NCBI GenBank assembly: GCA_900540895.1
Contig: UQHV01000014.1
Span: 1-64,000, forward strand
DNA: 64,000 nt
Direction: 5' to 3'
Origin: an uncultured Collinsella sp.
Lineage (GTDB): Bacteria; Actinomycetota; Coriobacteriia; Coriobacteriales; Coriobacteriaceae
Positions 41,701-51,129 of this stretch are shown here, in pieces (within the stretch, counting starts at the first letter, position 1; each line of letters opens with the position of its first letter). The notes under the pieces are model-generated. The model worked only from the letters and a program-made list of their open reading frames with translations, was not told where the DNA came from and made no database searches. A program made the position numbers and the translations under genes.

Positions 41701-43461
41701 GTGGCCGACCAGGACATCAAGATGCTCATCGAGCGCATTATGGCCGAGGCCCGGACCCATCAGTCTGCCCGCTTCTCACATGAAGTCTACGCAGACGAGC
41801 CGATTCTCAAAACCGGCCGACAGATGCAGAATTTCCTCCCCGACCAGTACCGTAAAATGCGCGAGATATCGCGCTGGCAGGATGACCCCAAGGGCGGTGC
41901 GGGCCGCTGGCTTTCGGAAGCCGAGCTTTTTTACCGCCAGGGCCTGCTGATGGCCGACTTTGAGGACGACTGTCCCTACAACGGCACCTTTAAGTCGTAC
42001 TTTCCCACCTACAACGCCATGAGCGACCGGCAGCTGCGCGGCTACTTTACCTGGCGTGCCCAAGTGCGCCGCGGAACCGTCGAGGAAACGTCTACGTCCT
42101 TTGCCTTTCTGTATCTCTATGAGCTGATTTGCGGCATTGGCGTAGATGACCCGCTCGACGGTTTTAACAAGATCAAGGCCTTTTGGGATGTCTATCGCGC
42201 CTTCGAGCCCGGCATTGATCGGTTTGCACGCGTGTGGTTGCAGGATTACGCCGTATTCCATGGGCTCAACCCCAAGCTGCTTCGTGACTCTAAAACCGTC
42301 ATGTTCGATAACGCCCTTATCGAGCTGCGGCGCGCGGCACGAGACCTTGTACCGGCACCGGCACCGTCCGACCAGACCCCCAAACGTCGCAAAACCTCCG
42401 AGCCCACGCTCCCCCTTCCGCCCGATGAGGTGCGCGAGGAGCGACTCATGGCCGCCATCAACGCCCTCTCCACGTACAACCTAAGTAACTCGCGGCTCGA
42501 CCGCAGCCACCACCGCGATCTGCGCCACGCGGCATGCGCCGTGTATGTCCGCATGGCGCGCTACTATGACACGCACCGAAAGACCGGCATCGTGGCGAGT
42601 TTATTTGGGGAGGAGACGGCCATGCCCTACACCATGTTTGCCTCGGCCGTATTCTTTGCGCCCGAGCGCCACGAGGACTGCGAATATCGCCTGGATCCTA
42701 TCCATATCTACCGTTGCCAAAACGGCTTTTGGGAATGCATGCGCATCCACGGTAGTAGGCAAAAGAGCAGCAAGCTCGGTGAAATGATGCGCGCCTGCGA
42801 CCAACGCCTGCGCCTGGCGCTGGACCCCGCCCATCCCCTTAAGGAAGAAAAGGTCCCCAAATATCTGGCCAAAATTATCGATGACGAGATTGTGGCATGG
42901 CTTTCGTGGGACGCCGTACACCAGCCCGTCAAGATCGATATCGATCTGAGTCAGCTGGGGCACATTCGGAGCGCCGCTGCGCAAACGCGCGAAGCGCTTT
43001 TGATCGACGAAGAGCGCGAGGACGATGTGCCCACAGAGGTCGATACGGCGGAATCCGAGCAACCGGAAGCCAAGCCTGCGACCGACGTGATGGCCGAGCC
43101 GATCGCGGCGCCTACGGAGCGCAACAAAGCCGACGAGCCAACCATTTCCACCGAACAGTTTGGCGTCGTGGCACCGCTCCTCGCACCGACGCCAGCGGTC
43201 GTATCGACTGCACCCGCTGGCACCGCAACCGAACTCGCGCCCGCCGCAGATGCCTTCCTTCGCGCGCTGCTCGAGCAAAACGCAGCGCAAGCGACATTGG
43301 CGGTAGTGCAATCGGAGCAGAGCGAGGACATGCTCGTCGACAGCATCAACGAGGCGCTCTTTGACCTGGTGGGTGACACCGTTATCGAGTTTGGAGCGGC
43401 AGGACCGCAGATCATCGAGGATTACGAAGCAGACGTGAGAGGATACCTAGACCATGAGTGA
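41701..43461 (+). CDS. sngA: TerB-N/TerB-C domain protein, Shango SngA-like
   Basis: A 586-aa soluble protein starting with GTG behind GAGGAGGAGCG. The N-terminal half (about 20-230) looks like TerB_N: GRWLSEAELFYRQGLLMADF, YNAMSDRQLRGYFTWRAQVR, FLYLYELICGIG. Residues 300-430 and the very end (VDSINEALFDLVGDTVIEF then IIEDYEADVRGYL) look like TerB_C, separated by an acidic, low-complexity linker of ~100 residues. TerB-type proteins bind metals and act with stress and phage-defence modules. The next two genes, an ATPase and a helicase, complete the SngA-SngB-SngC order described for the Shango anti-phage system. It overlaps sngB by 8 bases. Confidence 0.85.
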   Translation: MADQDIKMLIERIMAEARTHQSARFSHEVYADEPILKTGRQMQNFLPDQYRKMREISRWQDDPKGGAGRWLSEAELFYRQGLLMADFEDDCPYNGTFKSYFPTYNAMSDRQLRGYFTWRAQVRRGTVEETSTSFAFLYLYELICGIGVDDPLDGFNKIKAFWDVYRAFEPGIDRFARVWLQDYAVFHGLNPKLLRDSKTVMFDNALIELRRAARDLVPAPAPSDQTPKRRKTSEPTLPLPPDEVREERLMAAINALSTYNLSNSRLDRSHHRDLRHAACAVYVRMARYYDTHRKTGIVASLFGEETAMPYTMFASAVFFAPERHEDCEYRLDPIHIYRCQNGFWECMRIHGSRQKSSKLGEMMRACDQRLRLALDPAHPLKEEKVPKYLAKIIDDEIVAWLSWDAVHQPVKIDIDLSQLGHIRSAAAQTREALLIDEEREDDVPTEVDTAESEQPEAKPATDVMAEPIAAPTERNKADEPTISTEQFGVVAPLLAPTPAVVSTAPAGTATELAPAADAFLRALLEQNAAQATLAVVQSEQSEDMLVDSINEALFDLVGDTVIEFGAAGPQIIEDYEADVRGYLDHE

Positions 43462-44758
43462 TACCGCATCCACAGCACCCCGCGTGCCCAAGCGCGTCGC
43501 TGCCGTCATTCTCAACTCGCTCAAGGGCGGCGTGGTCCCGCGCATCGGCCTTCCTTACATCACCGTAGGGCGCGAGGTCGAGATCCGCGCCCTGCTCACC
43601 GATCTGAGTCTCATCGCCGACGGTGGCGCGAGCTTCCGCTTTCTGGTCGGTCGTTACGGCGCCGGCAAGAGCTTTTTGCTCCAGACCATCCGCACGCACG
43701 CCATGGGCGAAGGATTCGTCGTCGCTGATGCCGACCTGTCGCCCGAGCGCCGCCTGCAGGGCGGTCAGGGACAGGGCCTTGCCACCTACCGCGAGCTCAT
43801 CCGCAATATATCGACCAAGACGCGCCCCGAGGGCGGTGCGCTCAACCTTATTTTGGATCGCTGGGTCGCCTCGTGCGCCGACGTCGACGAGTCGGTCGTC
43901 AATGCCCAACTGGCCCCGCTCGAGGAGATGGTCCACGGCTTCGACTTCACCCGCATGCTCCGCCGCTATCGCATGGCCGTATCCGAGGGCGATGAAGAGG
44001 CTATGAGCCGCGTGACCAAATGGATTCGCGGCGAGTACCGCACCAAGAGCGAGGCTCGCGCCGAACTGGGGTCCTCAACCATCATCAGCGACGATGACTG
44101 GTACGACTACGTCAAACTCATCGCGCGTTTTTTGGTTTGCAGTGGCTACAAGGGCATGCTGGTGCTCATCGACGAGCTCGTGAATCTGTATAAGATTCCC
44201 AACGCCATTACGCGCCAGTACAACTACGAGAAGATCCTGACCATGTACAACGACACGCTCCAGGGCAAGGCGCAGTACCTGGGCATGATCATGGGTGGCA
44301 CGCCAACCTCCATCGAGGACCGTCGCCGCGGCGTGTTCTCCTACGAGGCCCTGCGCAGCCGACTCGCTCAGGGCCGTTTTGCGCGCGAGGACCTTAAGGA
44401 CATGCTCGCGCCCATCATTCGTCTGCAGCCACTCACCTATGAGGAGCTGCTGGTGCTCATCGAAAAACTCATGCAGATCCATGCCGGCTACTTTGGCTGG
44501 ACGCCCACGCTTACCGAGAACGACTTGGTGGACTTTCTCAAGATTGAGTTTGGCCGCGTGGGAGCCGATACGCACTTGACGCCGCGTGAGGTCATTCGTG
44601 ACTTTATCGAGCTGCTCGACATCCTATGCCAAAACCCCGACGCCAACGTGGCCGAGCTACTGCAAAGCGTCGGCGGCGACGCGCTGGCGCCGGCAACAGC
44701 AACAGGCGACACCGGCACCGCAAGCGGCGACCGCAATTTCGCCGAATTCACCATCTAA
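43454..44758 (+). CDS. sngB: DUF2791/BrxD-like P-loop ATPase, Shango SngB-like
   Basis: A 434-aa AAA-type ATPase. It has Walker A VGRYGAGKSFLL near residue 70, Walker B GMLVLIDELVNLY near 238, and the family stretch IGLPYITVGREVEI just upstream of the nucleotide site. DUF2791 ATPases include BrxD of BREX type 2 and the SngB component of Shango. No brx methylase, PglZ or Lon-like gene is adjacent, so BREX is unlikely. The start ATGAGTGA overlaps the sngA stop, indicating coupled synthesis. It is followed by a 116-base gap before the helicase. Confidence 0.88.
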   Translation: MSDTASTAPRVPKRVAAVILNSLKGGVVPRIGLPYITVGREVEIRALLTDLSLIADGGASFRFLVGRYGAGKSFLLQTIRTHAMGEGFVVADADLSPERRLQGGQGQGLATYRELIRNISTKTRPEGGALNLILDRWVASCADVDESVVNAQLAPLEEMVHGFDFTRMLRRYRMAVSEGDEEAMSRVTKWIRGEYRTKSEARAELGSSTIISDDDWYDYVKLIARFLVCSGYKGMLVLIDELVNLYKIPNAITRQYNYEKILTMYNDTLQGKAQYLGMIMGGTPTSIEDRRRGVFSYEALRSRLAQGRFAREDLKDMLAPIIRLQPLTYEELLVLIEKLMQIHAGYFGWTPTLTENDLVDFLKIEFGRVGADTHLTPREVIRDFIELLDILCQNPDANVAELLQSVGGDALAPATATGDTGTASGDRNFAEFTI

Positions 44759-44761
44759 CCC

Positions 44762-44788
44762 GCCAAAAAGGGACAGGTTTATTTTGGC
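44762..44788. repeat. GGGACAGG-core palindrome between sngB and sngC
   Basis: Arms gccaaaa and ttttggc enclose agggacaggttta, immediately after the sngB stop. The GGGACAGG core recurs, in complement, in the loop of the 58862-58914 hairpin. Such cores are typical of some REP elements mobilised by RAYT transposases. The element does not have a terminator T-run. Confidence 0.55.
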
Positions 44789-44874
44789 AGGCTTTATCTG
44801 GGCAAACGTCGAGGCAGTGATGCGGCAAGCCACTGCTCACCGCGTTAAGAGGTTCGTATTTGAGAGGAGGCCCC

Positions 44875-47319
44875 GTGAACGCCTTTGACCGCTACGCCCC
44901 GTTTATCCAAGACTTCATCTACTCCCACGATTGGGAGAGCTTGCGCTCTATCCAGGTTGCGGCAGCTGATGCCATCTTTAACACGCAAGATAATGTGCTC
45001 CTGACGGCATCCACGGCTTCCGGCAAAACCGAGGCAGCCTTCTTTCCCATCCTGACCGAGTTTTGGGAGAACCCGCCCGCAAGCGTGGGCGCCCTCTACA
45101 TTGGCCCCCTCAAGGCGCTCATCAATGACCAATTCGTCCGCCTCAACGATCTGTGCGAAGAAGCCGATATCCCTGTCTGGCACTGGCATGGCGATGTCTC
45201 GCAGTCGCACAAGGCTAAGCTCATCAAAAAACCGAGCGGCATCTTGCAGATTACGCCCGAGTCACTCGAGGCGCTCCTGATCCATAAGCACATGGCGATC
45301 CCTCGTATGTTCTGCGACCTGCGCTATGTGGTTATCGACGAAGTCCATTCGCTCATGCGCGGCGACCGCGGCGGGCAGACGCTCTGCCTTATCGAGCGGC
45401 TCTCGCGCATGGCAGGCGTGCAGCCCCGCCGCATCGGTCTGTCGGCAACCATCGGCGACCCCGAGCGCACGGGCGCCTTCCTGTCGCAGGGGACGGGACG
45501 CAACTGCGTCATCCCCCGTTTTGAGGAGCCGCGCCGCGTGTGGCGCATCTCCATGGAGCACTTCTACAACTCGGGTCCCCAGGCGCAGCAGCGAGGATTC
45601 GAGAGCATGGGTCCTCAAGAGGCCGAAGTGCTTGCGTGCGAGCGCATTGAGGCAGTGACACCCGCGGCGCTGCCCGCATCCGGACAAGACATGCGCCACA
45701 GCGGACAGCTCACACAGGCGGAACGTCGTCAACGTCGCGAGCAGGCGCGGGGCAAGGACGCTCCCAAAGACCGTCGCACTTCCTCGGCCCCCGAGGGCGA
45801 AGTCGACATCCCACGAGCGACCGAGCAGGCGCTTCTCAGCCCCACCGACACAGCGCCAGACAACGCCGACCCCGGCATGGGCTATATCTTCGAACACACC
45901 CGCGGCCGCAAGTGCTTGGTCTTTGCCAACTCGCGCGAGGAGGCAGAGGCCGTGTGCTCCATGCTGCGCAGCTACTGCGAAAGTCGACACGAGCCCGACC
46001 GCTTTCTAATCCATCACGGCAACCTTTCGGCATCGCTGCGCGAGACGGCCGAGGAGCTCATGCGCGACGAGGAGCAGGCGCAGACAACCGTCACCACCTC
46101 TACGCTGGAGCTCGGTATCGATATCGGCCGCCTGGAGCGCGCCTTCCAGATTGACGCGCCGTTTACCGTCAGCTCCTTTTTGCAGCGCATGGGGCGCACG
46201 GGACGCCGCGACCTTCCGCCCGAGATGTGGTTTGTCATGCGCGAGGAAGAACCCGAGCCGCGCACGATGATGCCCGAAACCATTCCCTGGAAGCTCCTGC
46301 AGGGTATCGCGCTCGTACAACTCTATCGCGAGGAAAAGTGGGTCGAGCCGCCCGAGCTCGATCGACTCCCCTACAGCCTGCTCTATCACCAGACTATGTC
46401 GACCCTCGCCAGCACCGGCGAGCTCACGCCGGCCGAACTTGCCCAGCGTGTGCTCACGCTCAGCTATTTCCACCGTATCTCGGCAGACGATTACCGTGTG
46501 CTGCTACGTCACCTCATTAAGATCGACCATATCCAGGTCACCGAAGGTGGCGGGCTCATCGTGGGTCTCGCGGGCGAGCGCGTCATCAACAACTTTAAGT
46601 TCTACGCCGTGTTCCAGGAAAACGAGGAGTTTACCGTCCGGAGCGAATCGGCCGAGCTGGGCACGATTGTTAATCCGCCCCCGCCCGGTGAGCGCATCGC
46701 CATCGCCGGACACTGCTGGATTGTCGAGGAAGTGGACTGGAAGCGCCACACTGTCTTTGCCACGCAGGTCAAGGGCCGGGTGCCGGCCTACTTTGGCGAC
46801 TGCCCCGGCGACATCAATACACACGTACTCGAGCGCATGCGCAAGGCGCTCAACGAGCACGCGACATATCCGTACCTCATGGGTAACGCACGGGCCCGCT
46901 TGGCGCAGGCTCGCCATACGGCCGAGATTTCGGGTGCGGGAACCAAGCCACTCATCAACCTGGGTGGCGACACCTGGGTACTCTTCCCCTGGCTGGGCAG
47001 TTACGCCTTTTTGGCACTCGAGCGCATGCTCAAGATTAAGTGTGCCGCGGAGCTGGGCCTTCGCGGACTCGACCCATCGCGCCCGTACTTTATGCAGTTT
47101 AAGATGAAGGCCGACGAGGAGACGTTCTTTGAGGTGCTCGCCGCCGAGGCCGAGAAGGACTTCAATCCCATCGAGCTCGTCTATCCCGGCGAGGTGCCTT
47201 ATTTTGATCGCTACGACGAGTACGTTCCCGAGGAGCTCGTGCGCAAAGGCTTTGCCGAAGGCGTGCTCGACATCGAAGGCATGAAGCAGCGCGTTCTCGG
47301 CTGGCGCGACCACGCCTAA
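44875..47319 (+). CDS. sngC: Lhr/BrxHI-like SF2 helicase, Shango SngC-like
   Basis: An 814-aa DEAD/DEAH helicase starting with GTG behind AGGAGG. It has motif I TASTASGKTEAAF (~48), Ia YIGPLKALIND, motif II VIDEVHSLMRGDRGG (~155), motif III GLSATIGDPE, then a helicase C domain with TTSTLELGIDIG and motif VI FLQRMGRTGRR (~437). Between the two RecA lobes lies an insert of about 80 charged, low-complexity residues. The C-terminal ~350 residues resemble the large accessory region of Lhr-type helicases. As the third gene after TerB and DUF2791 proteins it fits SngC. It probably acts on invading nucleic acid with SngB. Confidence 0.9.
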   Translation: MNAFDRYAPFIQDFIYSHDWESLRSIQVAAADAIFNTQDNVLLTASTASGKTEAAFFPILTEFWENPPASVGALYIGPLKALINDQFVRLNDLCEEADIPVWHWHGDVSQSHKAKLIKKPSGILQITPESLEALLIHKHMAIPRMFCDLRYVVIDEVHSLMRGDRGGQTLCLIERLSRMAGVQPRRIGLSATIGDPERTGAFLSQGTGRNCVIPRFEEPRRVWRISMEHFYNSGPQAQQRGFESMGPQEAEVLACERIEAVTPAALPASGQDMRHSGQLTQAERRQRREQARGKDAPKDRRTSSAPEGEVDIPRATEQALLSPTDTAPDNADPGMGYIFEHTRGRKCLVFANSREEAEAVCSMLRSYCESRHEPDRFLIHHGNLSASLRETAEELMRDEEQAQTTVTTSTLELGIDIGRLERAFQIDAPFTVSSFLQRMGRTGRRDLPPEMWFVMREEEPEPRTMMPETIPWKLLQGIALVQLYREEKWVEPPELDRLPYSLLYHQTMSTLASTGELTPAELAQRVLTLSYFHRISADDYRVLLRHLIKIDHIQVTEGGGLIVGLAGERVINNFKFYAVFQENEEFTVRSESAELGTIVNPPPPGERIAIAGHCWIVEEVDWKRHTVFATQVKGRVPAYFGDCPGDINTHVLERMRKALNEHATYPYLMGNARARLAQARHTAEISGAGTKPLINLGGDTWVLFPWLGSYAFLALERMLKIKCAAELGLRGLDPSRPYFMQFKMKADEETFFEVLAAEAEKDFNPIELVYPGEVPYFDRYDEYVPEELVRKGFAEGVLDIEGMKQRVLGWRDHA

Positions 47320-47345
47320 GACCAGTCTTTTTGGGACGGGGAGAC

Positions 47346-48224
47346 CTATTTGTCGTGAAGAACGGTGCCGAGGAAGTCGGCGTCGAAGGGCACGGCTTCG
47401 GCAAAGGCGTAGTTGCCGTCGCTGGCGATGAGCAGGTAGTTCTCCTCGCCGCCGAACTCCGCATCGCCACATGGGACCACCCAGGCGTGGGCGAATACCT
47501 CGAGTGCCGTGGCAGCGCAATCGCGCAGGAACGTCACATCGCTCCCCTCGCTTGCGCTCACGATATTGGCAACGTAGACGCCACCGACATTTAGGCTGCC
47601 CCGCACCAAACGCAACGCTTCAACCGTCGCCAGCTCGCGTACGGGCTCGGCACCGCCAAAGCAATCGCTCACGACCACGTCGTAGCGACGATGGCCCACA
47701 CTCGTCACACCCAGATACGAGCGAGCCTCAGCAGTAATCACCCGCAAGCGGTCGCCCACCGTGCGCTCCAGCTCGTCCAGATAGAACCAACGGCGCGCCA
47801 GGCGCGTAATCTCTCCGTCATACTCGATGACGTCCATGCGCAAGCCCTCGTGCGACATCAGGGCGAATTTAGGATAGGCAAACCCGCCGCCGCCCAGCAT
47901 AAGCATACGGTCGATGCCGTGACCATAAGCGTCGCGCATCGCATCCTCGGACTCAAACACGTCGTCAAACGCACGATAGTACGCAAAGACGGGCTCGGCC
48001 CAACGCTCACCGACATAGCTCGCGCTTTGGTAGACGCCGCCTTGCACCAACACGCGAATCTCATCGCCGCCCTCATCGTGCACGCGTTTCACACGCGCCA
48101 ACCCATTGCGGGTTCGCGCAACCTGCAGACAGGCAGCGCGAACAGCGACGGCGGCCGCACCAAGCGCCGCGGCTCCCAGAGCAACGCCGGCAACGACGCC
48201 GGCAGAAACACTTGGCTTGTTCAT
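47346..48224 (-). CDS. Spermidine synthase-like methyltransferase-fold protein, membrane-anchored
   Basis: A 292-aa protein. Residues 10-30 form a hydrophobic alanine-rich segment (GVVAGVALGAAALGAAAVAV), a likely membrane anchor or signal. The rest resembles the spermidine-synthase fold: RMLMLGGGGFAYPK (SAM/dcSAM loop), DVIEYDGEITRLARRWF with the acidic ribose-binding residue, and DVVVSDCFGGAEP. The classical catalytic Asp and polyamine-binding residues cannot be confirmed by eye, so true spermidine synthesis is doubtful. It starts directly after the elp3 stop (no gap) and is probably cotranscribed. What a membrane-tethered member would do is unknown. Confidence 0.8.
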   Translation of the reverse strand: MNKPSVSAGVVAGVALGAAALGAAAVAVRAACLQVARTRNGLARVKRVHDEGGDEIRVLVQGGVYQSASYVGERWAEPVFAYYRAFDDVFESEDAMRDAYGHGIDRMLMLGGGGFAYPKFALMSHEGLRMDVIEYDGEITRLARRWFYLDELERTVGDRLRVITAEARSYLGVTSVGHRRYDVVVSDCFGGAEPVRELATVEALRLVRGSLNVGGVYVANIVSASEGSDVTFLRDCAATALEVFAHAWVVPCGDAEFGGEENYLLIASDGNYAFAEAVPFDADFLGTVLHDK

Positions 48225-50132
48225 CTAGAGCTCCTTTTGCAGATAGAGTCCATGGTCGTAAAAACCCAAATGGCGATAGTACTCGCGTGTGCCAATCGCG
48301 CTGATCACGTTGATGCGCGCATAGCCCGCGTCCCGAGCAATATGGCACGCACGCTCTACGAGCAAACGCCCCAATCCATGGTGCTGGGCTGCCTGGCCTT
48401 GATCTCCCACGCGCGCCGCCATGCCATACACGTGCACCTCGCGAATCATCGCCTCGTCCGGTGTCGTCGGCAACTCATCCGCATGCGCGGCAACAAAAGC
48501 ACGATCGGGCAGAGACAGACGCAAAAAGCCCGCGATCTTGCCCTGCGGCGTCACCCACTGCAAAAAGCGCTCGTGCGTCACCGGCGTCTCGTACGCCACT
48601 TCCTCGTCAAGGGTCAGCTCATGCAAGTCGGCGCCCGCCGTGCTAATCTCGCGATAGCGAATCTCACGCACTGTCGCGCCTTCCCCACGAGCCGACAAGC
48701 GGTTTTCAACGAGCTGACGCAGGTTGGGCTTCTTGTTGCCCACCATGATGTCGTCGGAGCTAAAGTCGCGGATCATGCGACTGATGCGGCAGAACGCCGG
48801 CGTCACCACGATGTCGTCGGCCAACACATCGAGCAGCTCTTCCTCGGTATAGGGACGCCACTCGCCGCGCTCATAGCAGCCCACCAGACGCGAGCCCTCG
48901 ATGAGCGCGCACGGGTAGACCTTGACCTCGTCGGGCATAAAGGCCCCTTCGGTCATAAAGCGCTCGTAGTCGCGCTTGTCCCCCTCGGGTGTGGCGCCCA
49001 ATAAGTTGAGCATAAAATGCGCATGGATCTTAAAGCCAAAGAGGCGCGCAAGCGAAAACGCCTGCTCGATCTGAGCCACCGAAATGCGACGCTCGTTGAT
49101 ATCGAGCAAATGCTGGTCGAGGCTCTGGATGCCCATCTGAATCTTGGTGCAGCCCAGACGACGAATGAGCGTGAGCGCCTGTGGCGTCACGGCATCGGGG
49201 CGGGTCTCGATAACGAGCCCCACCACGCGATGCTTCGCCGTCTCGTTGATGCGCTGCTGACGCTCAAGCTCCTCCATCGTTTCCGTCTGCCACTCGGCAG
49301 CCTCGCCCCATGGCGTACCGGGGCCGTACAGACGACGCACTGCGCGGTTATAGCCACCAACGACAGCATCCACACGCCCCTGCTCGTCGGCAACGCCGCT
49401 CGCAAGCTCGGCCTCGTCGGTCGCAATGCCGGCAGCCCGATAGCGCTCGCGGCGCTCTGTTACCACCGGCGGCAGGGCATCGGCGGGAGCGTCATCGAGC
49501 AGGCGCCCTGCCTCGGCACGGCTGATGCCCGGACGCGCCAACATGGGGTTTGCCGCCACACCGGCGACGGCATCGTCATTGAGCGCACGGAAAAGCTCCG
49601 ACATAAACCACGTCTGATACCCTTGCGGATAGTCGCTCCAGGTACCGCCGAGCACAATGAGCTCTATCTTGTCGGTCGCATGTCCCATCTGCGAAAGCGC
49701 GGTCAGACGAGCGCTCACCTGCAGATACGGGTCGAAGCAGTTTTGCTCCGCACGGGCGCACGCCGGCTCGGCGTGCAGATAGCTTTTGGGCATGCGCAGA
49801 TCGTTGGGGCAAAACAGGCAATCGCCCGAGCATGGCCAGGGCTTGGTAATGACGGTAATGGTCGCCACGCCCGAGGCCGTTCGGCGCGGCTTCATACGCA
49901 GGACCTGCAGCAGTTGACGCTCCAGATCGGAATCGACATTCCACGCAGCCCACCGAACCGGCTCCTCACGTTTAACCCGCTGGTAGAACGGCAGCAGACG
50001 GCGCTTGGCCAAATCGCGTTTGTCGGCACCCTCACGGCGCGCCTCGGCATGTATCAGTTTGACGAGCGCTTTGTCGTCCACGGTCTCGCCGCGACGCAGA
50101 GCCTCGAGTATGTTCAAGATAATCTGTTCCAT
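48225..50132 (-). CDS. elp3: Elp3-type tRNA U34 radical SAM acetyltransferase
   Basis: A 635-aa protein joining a radical SAM domain with the 4Fe-4S motif PCSGDCLFCPND near residue 102 and a C-terminal GNAT acetyltransferase domain from about 560 (GQAAQHHGLGRLLVERA, TREYYRHLGFYDHG). Between them are MGIQSLDQHLLDINERR and IHAHFMLNLLGATPEGD. Elp3 uses acetyl-CoA and SAM to form 5-carboxymethyl-uridine-type modifications at wobble U34 of tRNAs. It works in eukaryotes within Elongator, but in bacteria and archaea it acts alone. This agrees with the absence of other Elongator genes here. Confidence 0.94.
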   Translation of the reverse strand: MEQIILNILEALRRGETVDDKALVKLIHAEARREGADKRDLAKRRLLPFYQRVKREEPVRWAAWNVDSDLERQLLQVLRMKPRRTASGVATITVITKPWPCSGDCLFCPNDLRMPKSYLHAEPACARAEQNCFDPYLQVSARLTALSQMGHATDKIELIVLGGTWSDYPQGYQTWFMSELFRALNDDAVAGVAANPMLARPGISRAEAGRLLDDAPADALPPVVTERRERYRAAGIATDEAELASGVADEQGRVDAVVGGYNRAVRRLYGPGTPWGEAAEWQTETMEELERQQRINETAKHRVVGLVIETRPDAVTPQALTLIRRLGCTKIQMGIQSLDQHLLDINERRISVAQIEQAFSLARLFGFKIHAHFMLNLLGATPEGDKRDYERFMTEGAFMPDEVKVYPCALIEGSRLVGCYERGEWRPYTEEELLDVLADDIVVTPAFCRISRMIRDFSSDDIMVGNKKPNLRQLVENRLSARGEGATVREIRYREISTAGADLHELTLDEEVAYETPVTHERFLQWVTPQGKIAGFLRLSLPDRAFVAAHADELPTTPDEAMIREVHVYGMAARVGDQGQAAQHHGLGRLLVERACHIARDAGYARINVISAIGTREYYRHLGFYDHGLYLQKEL

Positions 50133-50151
50133 GTCCCCATTGTAAAGGCAA

Positions 50152-50184
50152 AGGCGCCGAAGCCCGTCACGGCTCCGGCGCCTC
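50152..50184 (-). terminator. Hairpin terminator after the DUF4097 gene
   Basis: Arms aggcgccgaagcc and ggctccggcgcct with loop cgtcac. On the minus strand it is followed by TTTGCCTTT. It separates the XRE-DUF4097 pair from elp3. Confidence 0.75.
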
Positions 50185-50229
50185 CATCAAAGAGCATGCC
50201 TATATGTACCGATCTCCGAAAACCGCATG

Positions 50230-51129
50230 TCACTCCGGATCAAACGACATGTCGCCCGAACCGACCTCAAAACGATACGTAGCAGACTTATCGCCGTTAT
50301 CGAATTCAAGATTCAAAATGGTCTCGCCGTCGTAGCCAAGCGGAAGGAAATCGCTCTCAAAGTCGCCGCTGCCCAAGGTGAGGCTCGCCTTAAAGCCCGT
50401 CGAGTTCGGAACCGTCATCTCCACATCGCCCGAGCCCACACTCACGTCCATCGACTTCGCGGGGGCCTGGTAGAGCTCGAACGTCACATCGCCCGAACCG
50501 ACCTCGGCATTCAGGGTATCGGTCACGGTGCCCGTAAACTCAACGTCTCCAGAGTCCAAAGTCAGGTTGAGGTCATGACACGCAATGCCCGCGACCGTCA
50601 GGTCACCCGATCCTACATTCGCTGTAATGCCCACCATGTTATCGGCAACTTCGCGCGGCAGTTCGACGGTAACCGTGCGGTCAATGGCGCGCTCGTCATC
50701 GCAATCGAACTGGCGAATCTTGAGCGTAGAGCCCTTGATTTCGGCCAGGTTCTGGGTTGCCGCATCGAAGGCAACGGTCCCCGTTGCCACGCGACCGCTT
50801 TCAATTACGCGCACTGGCCCGCTGGAGACGTGTTTGACCTCGACCGTGCCCGACGTCACGTCCAAGTCAAGCGATGTGAACGCGTCGGCATCAAAGGTTT
50901 CGCTCGAAAGCTGCTGAGGCTGAGCGGAATAGTTACCGCCATCCAAAAGATCGTCCTCGTCAACCGCATCGTCCATACCAGAGAAGCCGGATACAACATC
51001 GTCGAGATCCCACGGGCCATCAAAATGAATCAAAGTCCGCGAAATGCCAAAGACAAGCCCGATGATGAGCACAAACGCTCCGATGCCAACGCCCAAGCGT
51101 ACCTTGGATTCATGCGAAAGCTTCATCAT
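50230..51129 (-). CDS. DUF4097 membrane-anchored beta-helix protein
   Basis: A 299-aa protein with one N-terminal membrane segment (LGVGIGAFVLIIGLVFGI). The outer part, from about residue 75, is a DUF4097 beta-solenoid: regularly spaced repeats of the type GSGDV/GSGDL (VTSGTVEV, NVGSGDLTV, TLDSGDVEF, EVGSGDVTF, SVGSGDVEM, TLGSGDFES, EVGSGDMSF). The family is often paired with XRE- or PadR-type regulators and thought to sense or modify envelope stress. It overlaps the upstream regulator gene by 4 bases (ATGA), so the two probably act together. Confidence 0.88.
   Translation of the reverse strand: MMKLSHESKVRLGVGIGAFVLIIGLVFGISRTLIHFDGPWDLDDVVSGFSGMDDAVDEDDLLDGGNYSAQPQQLSSETFDADAFTSLDLDVTSGTVEVKHVSSGPVRVIESGRVATGTVAFDAATQNLAEIKGSTLKIRQFDCDDERAIDRTVTVELPREVADNMVGITANVGSGDLTVAGIACHDLNLTLDSGDVEFTGTVTDTLNAEVGSGDVTFELYQAPAKSMDVSVGSGDVEMTVPNSTGFKASLTLGSGDFESDFLPLGYDGETILNLEFDNGDKSATYRFEVGSGDMSFDPE

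Noticed and set aside
41701..47319. BREX type 2 locus
   Set aside because: Only BrxD-like and BrxHI-like genes are present; PglX, PglZ, PglW and PglY are absent, and the TerB partner points to Shango.
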